A stretch of DNA of 64,000 bases from NCBI GenBank assembly GCA_963975425.1, contig CAXBGS010000002.1, positions 620,001 through 684,000 on the forward strand, in the 5' to 3' direction. How positions within the stretch are numbered: the stretch's first letter is position 1; each line of letters begins with the position of its first letter. The DNA comes from CAXBGS01 sp963975425. GTDB taxonomy: Bacteria; Planctomycetota; Planctomycetia; Pirellulales; Pirellulaceae. The notes under the pieces were generated by a model, which saw nothing but the letters and a program-made list of their open reading frames with translations, ran no database searches and was not told where the DNA came from. Made by a program: the position numbers and the translations under genes. Shown here in pieces: positions 34,801 through 42,712 of the stretch.

Positions 34801-36336
34801 ACCGTGCCGAGCGACCAAACGCGTTCGCATGCTTCACGACGTCCTCAAGTCACAGGTCCGGTTCCGACGGTCAAACCGATCAAGAAACCGGAAAGTCCGT
34901 TCTTCCTATCGGTCGACAGTCCGATCGATCAAGCTCCCTCGGTGGACGCGATTGCGGCGGCACGGCTGCGCGGGCTAAACGTCTCGCACATCAATCACCT
35001 GATGCAACAAGACGCGAACCGCTTGTCCGACGCATTGGGACTCGCCAGCGTCGACGCTTCGGTGGTTCGTCGCTGGCAAAGCGAGTGCCGACTGGTCTGT
35101 CGCGTACCGCAATTGCGAGGTTTTGACGCGCGTATCTTGGTTGGCTGCGGCATCACCGATCCGGCACAATTGGCCGCGATCGCTCCTGCCGATCTGCTGG
35201 ACCGCGTGAAAACCTTCTTGGCAACCGAACTAGGCCAACGCATCCTGCTGAGTGGAAGCAGCTACGAACTGTCTCGGATCACAAGCTGGATCGCCGCGGC
35301 AAACAGTTCGGCCAGCCTGAAGAATAATTTCGCGGACGAACGAGTCGGGTTCCGCAGATATTCGGCAACAAAATCACGATCCCCACAAGACGATTTCGAC
35401 AGTGCTCGCTACGAGTACCGTGGATCGGGCGAGGGGTCCAATAGCCGACAAAACCGTGTTCGCCGAAATCGCATCCGAACGGTCGGCGAGATCGATCGCG
35501 ACCGGTACGACATTGACACCGACGCAGACGGCTATTCGACCCGCAATGGGACCAGCCGAACACGCGGAAATTCAGCGTCGGCGCATCAAGGCAGCGGAAC
35601 CGACCATCAACAAAATCGCGACTTTGTGCGATTGGCCGATGAGCGGCTGGCCGAATCGTACCGCGATGAACGCGACGATGACGGCGAATCAGGCCCCCGC
35701 GCAAAACGGAACGGCGAAGGACGCCGAAGCCGTAAGAACCGCAAGGGAACTGGCACATCGCGATCAAGCCGATCCGGAGCGAGCCGATCACGTTCGGCGC
35801 GAGACCATTCCTCACGTGCAGCTTCGTCATATTCGCAGACCAGCCGATCACACGCAAATGCAGAACGCCGATCGGAATCCGGATCGGGCGATTCGGAATA
35901 CCGCTTTTACTTGCAACGCGACAGCGATGTGGTTGATGCACCGTCGATCGGCGGTCGCATGGCGGAACGATTGAACGCGATCGGAATCTATACCGTGAAC
36001 GATTTGCTGCAAGCCGATCCGGAAGCGACCGCGACCGAGCTTGATTACAAGCGGGTCGACGCCGACACGATCGTCACATGGCAGCAACAAGCCGCTCTGG
36101 TATGCCGAATCCCAATGCTTCGCGGTCACGACGCACAACTGCTGGTTGCAGCGGAAGTGACCACACCGGAAGAATTGGTGACCTACACGCCCGATGACTT
36201 GTTTGCATTGATCGATCCGATCAGCAATAGCAGCGAGGGGAAACGAATCCTTCGCGGCGGTATCTTGCCCGATCTGAAAGAGATCACCGACTGGATCGAC
36301 TACGCCGGACATCACCGTGAGTTGATGGCCGCCTAA
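31822..36336 (+). CDS. Giant SMC/Rad50-like protein with two DUF4332 (helix-hairpin-helix-type) domains
   Basis: 1504 aa from ATG 31822, set by the ribosome-binding site. The first 38 residues hold a Walker A GPEGSGKT (31-38) in an AAA/ABC-type head. Long helical, Arg/Asp/Glu-rich coiled-coil stretches follow (roughly 190-260 and 480-720). A second head half near 740-800 has CSAADRAVASLAVRLAAGDLL where an ABC signature is expected and VPLVIETSRELL at the Walker B place, both degenerate. Residues about 870-1020 are low-complexity. DUF4332-like domains cover about 1028-1160 and 1368-1500, separated by a Ser/Arg-rich linker. It may organise DNA or the envelope; function is unknown. Confidence 0.85.
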   Translation: MLLDRIDIDAHGPLSRVELGPLAEHMNVICGPEGSGKTAIARFIRDSLVNRRYPLGMMNSSTGRVVWADRNGKIHCRREQDGTAEGRRTIEFESRGDSACDYGSLKHSWLGGITGSTDASRAAVSIQLPESIVDCVITDTAVTNVARIVSACVRNGLDSPETYRSLPLAENPSYLEHDHLSRRDSGDHPENRNRQLRAQLADVEAELARINSLDTDYRRLSERRDQLTTRLASLRDAAANRSAGARPGNVDQVHVDQLRRRQSELRRWIAELDAELARLQSSHHSLNQGRDYSFADYRETLYREYASSVDDTLRRRLDDLDTQMIRWRRMLMEIRGLRDSILHDGVRPTYRHDPFESVTRRRQRLDGFLHAIDRYAGDRYAHDLDSAYDDRRDLPELRNRHGHVRDANWARYDAHDLTARRNAEEIDSRIDAATRQIDWLLERYRDGGLHDDWYQTLSPSTYRSTTDLAGTLQSIREDLSQVANSTRRQYDHHRETQHQRDTEARRDFTASELDELRRSERWLVDAIEQLTRHRESLLRDFTSSLTMPPSSASTAPDSLNIHLWDAAGYAQERAKRVSELSHVNAQLQECLDRISRRRRDQYDGTFRKYSDKAAGLGYGDSRLDERTRPHTTPLDWANAESIRNELRHVEDALASASRAEALRSRRAELLEKLQVVRHTPRTQSPLADDASRWLVRLSAGRLRRIEWDYATFHRGQSLSAGRTSGVVDANGARLAQQTGVRIDGRDEIDCSAADRAVASLAVRLAAGDLLARTGRTVPLVIETSRELLVETALNPRDLTGHSNPYSLRGFDHHYHGTPLAFYRYGDDRYSNHPIAAALSDYSQSGRQVVVLTSDTSLSDQIDRAGGRRFDLHGQHVVHPHRPLWRSKHETEKYTGPYPHSHSTVDPSTYAAVDSSYGAVDSSFVGAPTSVHHPQSADVNRNFDLAWREAHGIYDHVDTAANRSLPPRTDRVQTDWAVDGVDYRDGYYYADTYTTVPSDQTRSHASRRPQVTGPVPTVKPIKKPESPFFLSVDSPIDQAPSVDAIAAARLRGLNVSHINHLMQQDANRLSDALGLASVDASVVRRWQSECRLVCRVPQLRGFDARILVGCGITDPAQLAAIAPADLLDRVKTFLATELGQRILLSGSSYELSRITSWIAAANSSASLKNNFADERVGFRRYSATKSRSPQDDFDSARYEYRGSGEGSNSRQNRVRRNRIRTVGEIDRDRYDIDTDADGYSTRNGTSRTRGNSASAHQGSGTDHQQNRDFVRLADERLAESYRDERDDDGESGPRAKRNGEGRRSRKNRKGTGTSRSSRSGASRSRSARDHSSRAASSYSQTSRSHANAERRSESGSGDSEYRFYLQRDSDVVDAPSIGGRMAERLNAIGIYTVNDLLQADPEATATELDYKRVDADTIVTWQQQAALVCRIPMLRGHDAQLLVAAEVTTPEELVTYTPDDLFALIDPISNSSEGKRILRGGILPDLKEITDWIDYAGHHRELMAA
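34546..34587 (+). repeat. 21-bp in-frame coding duplication
   Basis: TATG(C/G)TGCGGTCGACTCATC occurs twice in a row (34546-34566, 34567-34587) in the low-complexity part of the giant protein, encoding two AVDSSY/F-type units. Confidence 0.75.
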
Positions 36337-36379
36337 GAAGCGATCCATGAATCAGCGACTAGTGGACCACTGCGAAAAG

Positions 36380-36407
36380 GTGACAGATCACGCAAGTGAT
36401 CTGTCAC
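36380..36407. other. Perfect 12-bp stem with GCAA tetraloop
   Basis: GTGACAGATCAC (36380-36391), GCAA, GTGATCTGTCAC (36396-36407). It lies 43 bases after the giant gene's stop. The plus-strand side lacks a U-tract; the minus-strand side continues CTTTTC. It may be a 3'-end stabilising hairpin or a protein-binding palindrome. Confidence 0.7.
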
Positions 36408-36616
36408 AAATGGCACGCGCGGAATCACAGGTGCGGCGGCGTTCGCCCAGTGTCGCGTCGGCGTAAGTCTCTTAACCAGCGGATCTGACTGCTTTTTCCG
36501 CGTCGTCCAACCGAGTCAATCAGTTTGGCACCGCAACAACATTTGGCGCCGCGAAAACGTTTTGCAGCGCCAAATCTTTCGCTCCTTCGGATCACTCAAC
36601 TTGCCGCAGCCTGAGA

Positions 36617-36672
36617 GTGCACTGAACCTCAGCGTGCACTGAACCTGGGAGTGCACTGAACCTCAGCGTGCA
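36617..36672. repeat. 17-bp tandem repeat, 3.3 copies
   Basis: GTGCACTGAACCT plus four variable bases starts at 36617, 36634 and 36651, with a partial copy at 36668. The first and third copies are identical. Confidence 0.85.
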
Positions 36673-36688
36673 CCGCGCGCAAAAGAAA

Positions 36689-36720
36689 AGGCGACAACTG
36701 GATCGCTCCACCTGTCGCCT
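36689..36720 (-). terminator. Intrinsic terminator of nrdJ, U-rich on both strands
   Basis: AGGCGACA (36689-36696) pairs with TGTCGCCT (36713-36720). The minus-strand continuation is TTTTCTTTT and the plus-strand continuation GATTTTTTC, so it can serve both convergent genes. Confidence 0.8.
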
Positions 36721-36758
36721 GATTTTTTCTACCCGCGTTGTGCTAACGGTTTGCCGCT

Positions 36759-39700
36759 CTAACTGCAGCCCATGCTGTTGCCACAGTTGTGACAAAGGTA
36801 GCAGTTTCCGTTTCGCACGGTGATCGTGCCGCAGTTATCACACGACGGCGCGTCCATTTGGAATCTGGCGAACTGCTCGCCCTGCCCCTGGATTTTCTCC
36901 TCGGCGGAATGGCCGTTGGACGCTGATCCGTTCGACGCGCCGGTCCCGTTGCTTAGGCTGGCCAACAATGTGGCGCGTTCTGCCAATGCGACTGCCGCAC
37001 CGGCATCCTGTTTCAAGCCATCCATCACTGGGCTGCCAGAGATACTAGTGGCAGTCTCTGGGCCATTGCCACTGTTGGTACGATCACTCGAAACCGGCGG
37101 AAGATCGGCGTTTCCGCTCATGAACGTCAGCCCAAGCCAACGTGCGATGTAATCGACAACGCTCTTTGCGATGCGGATGTCTTTGTTGGACGTGTGGCCC
37201 ATTGGCTCGAAACGCGTGTGACTGAACTTGTTGACTAACACTTCCAGCGGCACCCCGTATTGCAACGCAATCGACAACGCGGTCCCAAAGCTGTCCATGA
37301 TGCCCCCGATCGTCGATCCTTCTTTGGCCATCGTGATAAAGATTTCACCAGGGCGCCCGTCCGGATACAGTCCGACACACAGATAACCTTCGTGGCCGGC
37401 AATCGTGAACTTATGCGTCACGCTTTGGCGCGTATCGGGCAATCGTTCGCGGCGCGGTTTGTAAACAACTTTCTCGATCGTTTCGGTGACCACTTTGGTT
37501 TCGCCCGATTCCGCTGCGCCGCCATCGTTGGAAGTGTTCAGCGGTTGTGATTGCTTGGACCCGTCGCGGTAGATCGCGATCGCCTTGAGCCCCAATTCCC
37601 AACCCCAGAAGTACGCGTCCGCGATGTCTTCTGGAGTGACGTTGTTGGGCATGTTGACCGTCTTGCTGATCGCACCGGACAAGAACGGTTGTGCGGCAGC
37701 CATCATTGTCACGTGCGCCTGCCATGCGATGCTGCGAACGCCGCCGGCGGGCTGGAATGCACAATCAAAGACCGCCAGGTGTTCATCCAGCAAGTCGGGC
37801 GCACCTTCGATCGTGTCGTTCTCGTCGATGTACTTCAGGATGCCTTCGATTTGCTGCGCGTTATAGCCCAGCGTTTCCAATCCCAAACGCACCGTTTGAT
37901 TGACAATCTTTAGCATTCCGCCACCGGCAAGCTGCTTGTACTTGACCAGTGCGATGTCAGGTTCGATGCCGGTTGTATCGCAATCCATCATAAAGCTGAT
38001 GGTTCCCGTCGGTGCCAGCACGGTTGCCTGTGCGTTGCGGTATCCATAGCGTTCGCCCATTTTGACGACGTCATCCCACAGCGATTTCGCGGCGGCTTTC
38101 AGCTCGACCGGGCCATCGTTGTTGATGTTCTCCACGGCATCGCGGTGCATTTGCATGACACCCAGCATTGGTTTTTCGTTTTCGGCATACGCGTCAAACG
38201 GTCCGACGACACCGGCGATTTCAGCACTGGTGCGGTTCGCTTCGCCGTGCAACAACGCCGTCAACGATCCACACATGCCGCGGGCGGCGTCGGAGTCATA
38301 GGGCAGACCCGCCGTCATGACCACGCTGCCAAGATTCGAATAACCGAGACCCAGCGGGCGATAGCGATGACTATTGCGAGCGATCGGTTCGGTCGGGTAA
38401 CTGGCGTGATCGACCAAGATTTCTTGCGCGATGAAGAAAATTCGCGATGCGGCACGGAATCGATCGACGTCGAATGACCCGTTCTGGCGAACAAATTTCA
38501 TCAGGTTGATCGATGCCAGATTGCATGCCGTGTCATCCAGGAACATATATTCGCTGCACGGGTTGCTGGCGTTGATCGCACCGCTGTTGGGACAGGTGTG
38601 CCACTTGTTGATCGTCGTATCGTACTGCACACCCGGGTCGCCACAGTGCCATGCACACTCGGCCATCTTGTTGAGCAATTCTTTTGCGTCATACGAGGGC
38701 GCGTCGCCGTGAGTCTTGTCCGAGATCCAACGTGTTTGCCAACGACCGCCATCGCGAACCGTTTCCATGTACTCATCGGTCAACCGGACCGACAAGTTGG
38801 CGTTCTGAAAACAAACGCTGCTGTAGGCTTCGCCGTTGAAGTTTGATTCGTATCCCTGGCGGATCAAAGCATGAGCTTTCTTTTCTTCGGCCCACTTGGA
38901 CTCAATGAACTCCATCACATCGGGGTGCCACACCTTCAGCGATTGCATCTTCGCGGCACGTCGAGTTTTTCCGCCGCTCTTCACGACGCCTGCGATCGAG
39001 TCGTAGACTCGCATGAACGAAAGCGGACCCGACGGTGTTCCGCCACCAGAGAGGTTTTCACGCTGTGAACGGATCGTCGAAAGGTCCGTTCCGGTACCGC
39101 TGCCAAACTTGAACAGCATCGCCTCGCTGCAAGCCAAACGCATGATGTCTTCCATGTTGTCATCAACGCTTTGGATGAAACATGCCGAACCCTGAGGATA
39201 CTCGTAGGGGTTTTCGGGCTGAGCGGTTGTCTGCGATTGCTCGTCCCAGTGCCAGTTACATTTATCGCCGACGACACCGTACTGGGCATGCAGGCCAACG
39301 TTGAACCAAACCGGGCTGTTGAACGCGCCGTGCTGGTGCAAACACAACCAAGTCAGGTCGCGATAAAAGCGGTCGCCGTCTTCAGGCGTGTCAAAGTATC
39401 CGTCTTCCAACCCCCAGTCGCTAATGGTGCGGCTGACGCGGTGGATCAGCTGGCGCACGCTGTGTTCTCGTTCGCCTTTGTTGCTCGGGTCGCCATAGAA
39501 GTACTTTGAGACAACCACGTTGGTCGCCAGCTGTGACCAAGCGGCGGGGATTTCGCAATCGGTCTGCTCGAACAGAGCGGTGCCGGTCTCGTCTTTGATC
39601 GCGGCGCTGCGCAGTTCCCACTGGCTGGTTTCAAACGGAGAGCGACCGTCCTCGGGACAGAAGGTCGATTCGATCTTTAGACCGCGATCGTGACGGCGTT

Positions 39701-39812
39701 TTTTGGTGCCGAACTTGCCACGAGCGTATTCGACGCCGTGTTGCGAGTTCGCTTTTTCGAATGCCGGATCGCCGGCGGAACCTTCGGTACGTGCAGACAG
39801 GACGGTGGCCAT
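36759..39812 (-). CDS. nrdJ: Vitamin B12-dependent (class II) ribonucleoside-diphosphate reductase
   Basis: 1017 aa with AGGAG 11 bases upstream of ATG 39812. The class II core shows NPCSEYMFLDDTACNLASINL, FGSGTGTDLSTIRS, QNANLSVRLTDEYM, APTGTISFMMDCDTTGIEPD and QAHVTMMAAAQPFLSGAISKTVN, including the catalytic Cys region and finger loop. The C-terminus is a zinc-ribbon-like domain (CDNCGTITVRNGNCYLCHNCG). It reduces ribonucleotides with adenosylcobalamin, independently of oxygen. No cobalamin riboswitch or NrdR box was recognised upstream. It is monocistronic, ending at a clear terminator. Confidence 0.97.
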   Translation of the reverse strand: MATVLSARTEGSAGDPAFEKANSQHGVEYARGKFGTKKRRHDRGLKIESTFCPEDGRSPFETSQWELRSAAIKDETGTALFEQTDCEIPAAWSQLATNVVVSKYFYGDPSNKGEREHSVRQLIHRVSRTISDWGLEDGYFDTPEDGDRFYRDLTWLCLHQHGAFNSPVWFNVGLHAQYGVVGDKCNWHWDEQSQTTAQPENPYEYPQGSACFIQSVDDNMEDIMRLACSEAMLFKFGSGTGTDLSTIRSQRENLSGGGTPSGPLSFMRVYDSIAGVVKSGGKTRRAAKMQSLKVWHPDVMEFIESKWAEEKKAHALIRQGYESNFNGEAYSSVCFQNANLSVRLTDEYMETVRDGGRWQTRWISDKTHGDAPSYDAKELLNKMAECAWHCGDPGVQYDTTINKWHTCPNSGAINASNPCSEYMFLDDTACNLASINLMKFVRQNGSFDVDRFRAASRIFFIAQEILVDHASYPTEPIARNSHRYRPLGLGYSNLGSVVMTAGLPYDSDAARGMCGSLTALLHGEANRTSAEIAGVVGPFDAYAENEKPMLGVMQMHRDAVENINNDGPVELKAAAKSLWDDVVKMGERYGYRNAQATVLAPTGTISFMMDCDTTGIEPDIALVKYKQLAGGGMLKIVNQTVRLGLETLGYNAQQIEGILKYIDENDTIEGAPDLLDEHLAVFDCAFQPAGGVRSIAWQAHVTMMAAAQPFLSGAISKTVNMPNNVTPEDIADAYFWGWELGLKAIAIYRDGSKQSQPLNTSNDGGAAESGETKVVTETIEKVVYKPRRERLPDTRQSVTHKFTIAGHEGYLCVGLYPDGRPGEIFITMAKEGSTIGGIMDSFGTALSIALQYGVPLEVLVNKFSHTRFEPMGHTSNKDIRIAKSVVDYIARWLGLTFMSGNADLPPVSSDRTNSGNGPETATSISGSPVMDGLKQDAGAAVALAERATLLASLSNGTGASNGSASNGHSAEEKIQGQGEQFARFQMDAPSCDNCGTITVRNGNCYLCHNCGNSMGCS

Positions 39813-40036
39813 CGCTTTGAGACTCCTAAGTGATCATCCTTGGGCTAGAGCGGTACGCCAAGTGTTGATTCGCGATCCTCGCGAAACGTCTCGCTCTAAC
39901 CATTTTAACATGAGAAAATGAACAGTTGTCGACCACACAAGTCGGTGCTCGTGATGGGCAGATTCTGGGGGCTCAAGTCCTTGGTATCATTCCCTCGACA
40001 CTCCCCAGAAGGCATCGTTTCTCCAAACGGCATTGA

Positions 40037-40056
40037 AAGCACTACCGGTAGTGCTT
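40037..40056. other. Perfect 20-bp palindrome
   Basis: AAGCACTACCGGTAGTGCTT is its own reverse complement with no spacer. It lies 225 bases upstream of nrdJ and 720 bases upstream of the antiporter gene. It may be an operator for a dimeric regulator. Confidence 0.7.
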
Positions 40057-40236
40057 ACCGGGCAGGCAAGCCACTACATGTGGACGACCGGGGAATCTTA
40101 GGGATTGTCTCAACGGTGTCAAACATCAGTCTGATAATCGACTCAAAGCATGCTGGGTTCACGACTTAGGGCACGCTGGCGTCGACCGGCACCGCGCCAC
40201 TTCTGCACGCTCATGATGATGTAAGGCGAGCAATGG

Positions 40237-40440
40237 TTAAGAGTTAGTGAGTTTTGCTAGCAGAAACGTCGCGGCTGTGGAAAACTTGTTGAAAACTCTT
40301 TTTTTTTCGGCTCGATCCAGACACTGGGTAAGCTGGGACGCCGTTTCGGACAGCTGGCGAAGATAGGAGGGCGTAAAACTTGCCTCGTCGCAAGGTTCCT
40401 GGCCGGCACTGGTCTACTTGGGGCCGCCAGCATGGTCCAT
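40237..40440 (-). pseudogene. Short gene remnant or dispersed-repeat fragment with an in-frame stop
   Basis: On the minus strand ATG 40440 reads MDHAGGPK, an in-frame TAG (40416-40414), then TSAGQ and 53 further codons with protein-like composition: EPCDEASFTPSYLRQL, SETASQLTQC, LDRAEKKRVFNKFSTAATFL, to TAA at 40239-40237. The 58-codon segment after the TAG has no start codon at its head. It looks like a small protein broken by a CAG-to-TAG type change. From memory, similar short peptides recur in Rhodopirellula genomes, which would make this a copy of a dispersed element; I cannot verify that here. Confidence 0.35.
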
Positions 40441-40776
40441 ACTTTGGACCAAGAGGATCGCAGAGCTTTGTCGGGCTCGCCGATGCGGCCCGCCAACCCG
40501 TCGGTATCGTACGCCTGATCGCTGATCGATTTTGGACCAGCTTGGCTGGTTGAATGCCCGGTCGTGGGCGGGTCGGAAAGGTGGGGCGGTTCAGGGACTG
40601 CTCCTGCACGAGAGACCGGCCCGACAGAAGCAGGCGTGAACTAGCACCTCATGCGCCTGCAACCAGTGACTTGGCGAGTTGATGCGATTTCTCGTAGGCG
40701 GATACGTCAATTTGTTGGCAACCAGACGCAGAACAGGAAGTCATCCGCTCGACCCGACTCGAAGTAATCAAACACG

Positions 40777-42528
40777 ATGGAAATTTTCGACAACCTTCAC
40801 TTCGATGACCCACTGTTCAATTTTGCAACAGTTCTGACCGCGGGAATCATCGGCGGAGAACTGTTTGCGAGAATCGGTCTGCCGAAGGTGACCGGCTGGA
40901 TCGCGACCGGGATTCTGCTGCGTTCGTTGCTGTTGCCGGGAATGAATGTCAGCGAAGACCCCGCTGCGCTTGACAAGTTCAAGCCGTTCATGAGTTTTGT
41001 GCTGGGCTATATCGCGTTCACGGTGGGTGCCACGCTTTACTTTGCCAGCCTACGGAATACCGGCAAGCGAATCGGTTTACTGCTGTTGGGCGAAGCGACG
41101 ATCACGTTTTCGGTCATTGCCGCTGCGCTGTATCTGATCGGGCCGTTGATTTCGCCATCGATGAACAAGGAGGCGGCCGTCCTGCTCGCGGCGATCGGCA
41201 TCGCGGCCGCGCCGGGAACGACGGTTTTGGTCATCCAAGAAGCCCGAGCGCGCGGGATCCTGACTCGGACGCTGATTGCGGCGATCGGCTTGATCGATAT
41301 GGTCGCCGTCGGCGTGTTCGTGTTCGTCTCGATTGCGTTGGGCGACGAACAGGGCTGGGTTCACGCGTTCAATGCGGTGGGTACTCAATTCTTGACCACG
41401 TTCATGATCGGTGGCAGCTGCTCGCTGATCGCATTGGCGCTGACGCGAACGATTGTCAGTCCGGCGTTCTTAGGCCCGACCATGGTTGCGGTGATTTTGG
41501 GCTCTTGGGGCGCGGCGTCGGGATTCGGTACGTCCGGTGGAATTTTGGCTTGCACGTTTGCCGGCATCGTCGTCACGAACGTCCGACACGATACGGTGCG
41601 ATCGGTCGAAGCATATTTGCACTCGATCGGCGGTGTGCTGTTTGCGCTGTTCTATACGCTGGCGGGAATGCGGTTGGATTTCGGGTTGATCCCCAAAGCG
41701 GCCGGCCTGGTTTTCTTGTACTTCGTGGTACGGCTGGCTGGTAAGTCGATCAGTGCTTACACCGCCATGACAATGGCGGGCATGACCGACAATGTACGCA
41801 AATACCTGGGCATCGCCCTGTTGCCGCATGGTGGTGTTGCGGTCGGTCTGATCTTGTTGATTCAAGGGGACCCTGCGTTTGCCGGCGTGGAAGAAACGGT
41901 CACGACGGTCGGGCTGGCCGCACTTGCGATCAACCAATTGCTTGGGCCCAGCGCCACGCGGATCGCGCTGACGCGAGTGGGCGAAGATCATAAAGACCGA
42001 CCACAGTTGTTGGATTTCCTTGAGGAACACCGAATCACCACCGACTTAGGCGGCGAGACGCGTGAAGAGATCATCCGTTCGCTTTCGTCGCTCTTGTACA
42101 GCACGTCCAAATTGACGGTTCCGGAAGAGGATTTTGTACAGCGCGTGATCGAACGCGATCGTTCCGTGACGACCTGCTTGGGCCAGGGGTTGATGATCCC
42201 TCATGCAATCCTTGACGAGGGAGACGACATCAAAGGCGTGCTGGGGATCAGCAGGGCCGGCGTTGACCTGAACGCTCCCGATGGGGCGCCCGTTCATGCG
42301 GTCCTGTTGTTGGCAACGCCGGAATCGGATCGTCGACGTCACTTGGAAGTCCTCGCGGCGTTCGCAACGTCCATCACACGAGACGTCAATTTTCGCGAAC
42401 AACTTTATCACGCACGAAGTCCGGCACATGCCTATGACATCCTGCACCATGAAGACCAAGAAGACTTGAACTACTTCCTCGAAGATGCCGCAACTCGCGC
42501 CGGTCTGCGTGACCATCAAATGACTTGA
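40777..42528 (+). CDS. CPA-type cation:proton antiporter fused to a PTS EIIA-like domain
   Basis: 583 aa. Residues about 15-410 form a 12-helix Kef/NhaP-type antiporter (FNFATVLTAGIIGGELFARIGLP; FGTSGGILACTFAGIVVTNVRHDTVR; YLGIALLPHGGVAVGLILL). After a linker, residues about 425-570 resemble an EIIA-Fru/PtsN domain: LTVPEEDFVQRVIERDRSVTTCLGQGLMIPHA with the phosphoacceptor-type His at 476, then APVHAVLLLATP. The membrane half should exchange Na+ or K+ for H+. The EIIA half may couple transport to a phosphorelay or sense a ligand. It is a single-gene unit in a roomy context. Confidence 0.87.
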   Translation: MEIFDNLHFDDPLFNFATVLTAGIIGGELFARIGLPKVTGWIATGILLRSLLLPGMNVSEDPAALDKFKPFMSFVLGYIAFTVGATLYFASLRNTGKRIGLLLLGEATITFSVIAAALYLIGPLISPSMNKEAAVLLAAIGIAAAPGTTVLVIQEARARGILTRTLIAAIGLIDMVAVGVFVFVSIALGDEQGWVHAFNAVGTQFLTTFMIGGSCSLIALALTRTIVSPAFLGPTMVAVILGSWGAASGFGTSGGILACTFAGIVVTNVRHDTVRSVEAYLHSIGGVLFALFYTLAGMRLDFGLIPKAAGLVFLYFVVRLAGKSISAYTAMTMAGMTDNVRKYLGIALLPHGGVAVGLILLIQGDPAFAGVEETVTTVGLAALAINQLLGPSATRIALTRVGEDHKDRPQLLDFLEEHRITTDLGGETREEIIRSLSSLLYSTSKLTVPEEDFVQRVIERDRSVTTCLGQGLMIPHAILDEGDDIKGVLGISRAGVDLNAPDGAPVHAVLLLATPESDRRRHLEVLAAFATSITRDVNFREQLYHARSPAHAYDILHHEDQEDLNYFLEDAATRAGLRDHQMT

Positions 42529-42594
42529 CTCGTGATCGCTGAATGCTGATCGCTTCGCACGTAACAATGAACACGGAATACTGACCGCTCCGAT

Positions 42595-42642
42595 GCAACG
42601 CCGCGCTGCTGCAATGCCGCGCCGTTGCAATGCCATGCTTGG
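42595..42642. repeat. 16-bp tandem repeat, 3 copies
   Basis: GCAA(C/T)GCC(G/A)(C/T)GC plus a variable end begins at 42595, 42611 and 42627. It lies between the antiporter and the dehydratase start. Confidence 0.7.
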
Positions 42643-42712
42643 CCGCAAGCCATTGACCATTGCCGGGCGACGTCTGAATCATACGTATCGCGAACATCAA
42701 ATCGGAAACTTC

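Larger units (their letters stand above)
36337..36758. other. Convergent intergenic region between the giant SMC-like gene and nrdJ
   Basis: 422 bases without a gene. It holds a perfect 12-bp hairpin (36380-36407), a 17-bp tandem array (36617-36672) and a bidirectional-looking terminator (36689-36720). Confidence 0.65.
39813..40776. other. 964-base gap between nrdJ and the antiporter gene
   Basis: No intact gene is convincing. It contains the divergent upstream regions of nrdJ and the antiporter, a perfect 20-bp palindrome (40037-40056) and a gene remnant on the minus strand (40237-40440). Confidence 0.55.

Noticed and set aside
33569..34837. 422-codon minus-strand frame inside the giant SMC-like gene
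   Set aside because: It is antisense to a gene with a strong ribosome-binding site and clear domains; its Arg/His/Pro-rich composition is what the reverse of an Arg/Asp-rich coding strand gives.
40276..40284. DnaA-box-like TGTGGAAAA next to TTGTTGAAAAC, possible replication origin
   Set aside because: It is one near-match only, without a box cluster, an AT-rich unwinding region or dnaA nearby, and it lies inside the protein-like remnant.
39813..40776. Cobalamin riboswitch or NrdR boxes upstream of nrdJ
   Set aside because: No conserved B12-box or paired NrdR motif could be recognised on either strand.
41470..42030. 186-codon minus-strand frame opposite the antiporter
   Set aside because: Shadow of a membrane-protein gene; no independent features.
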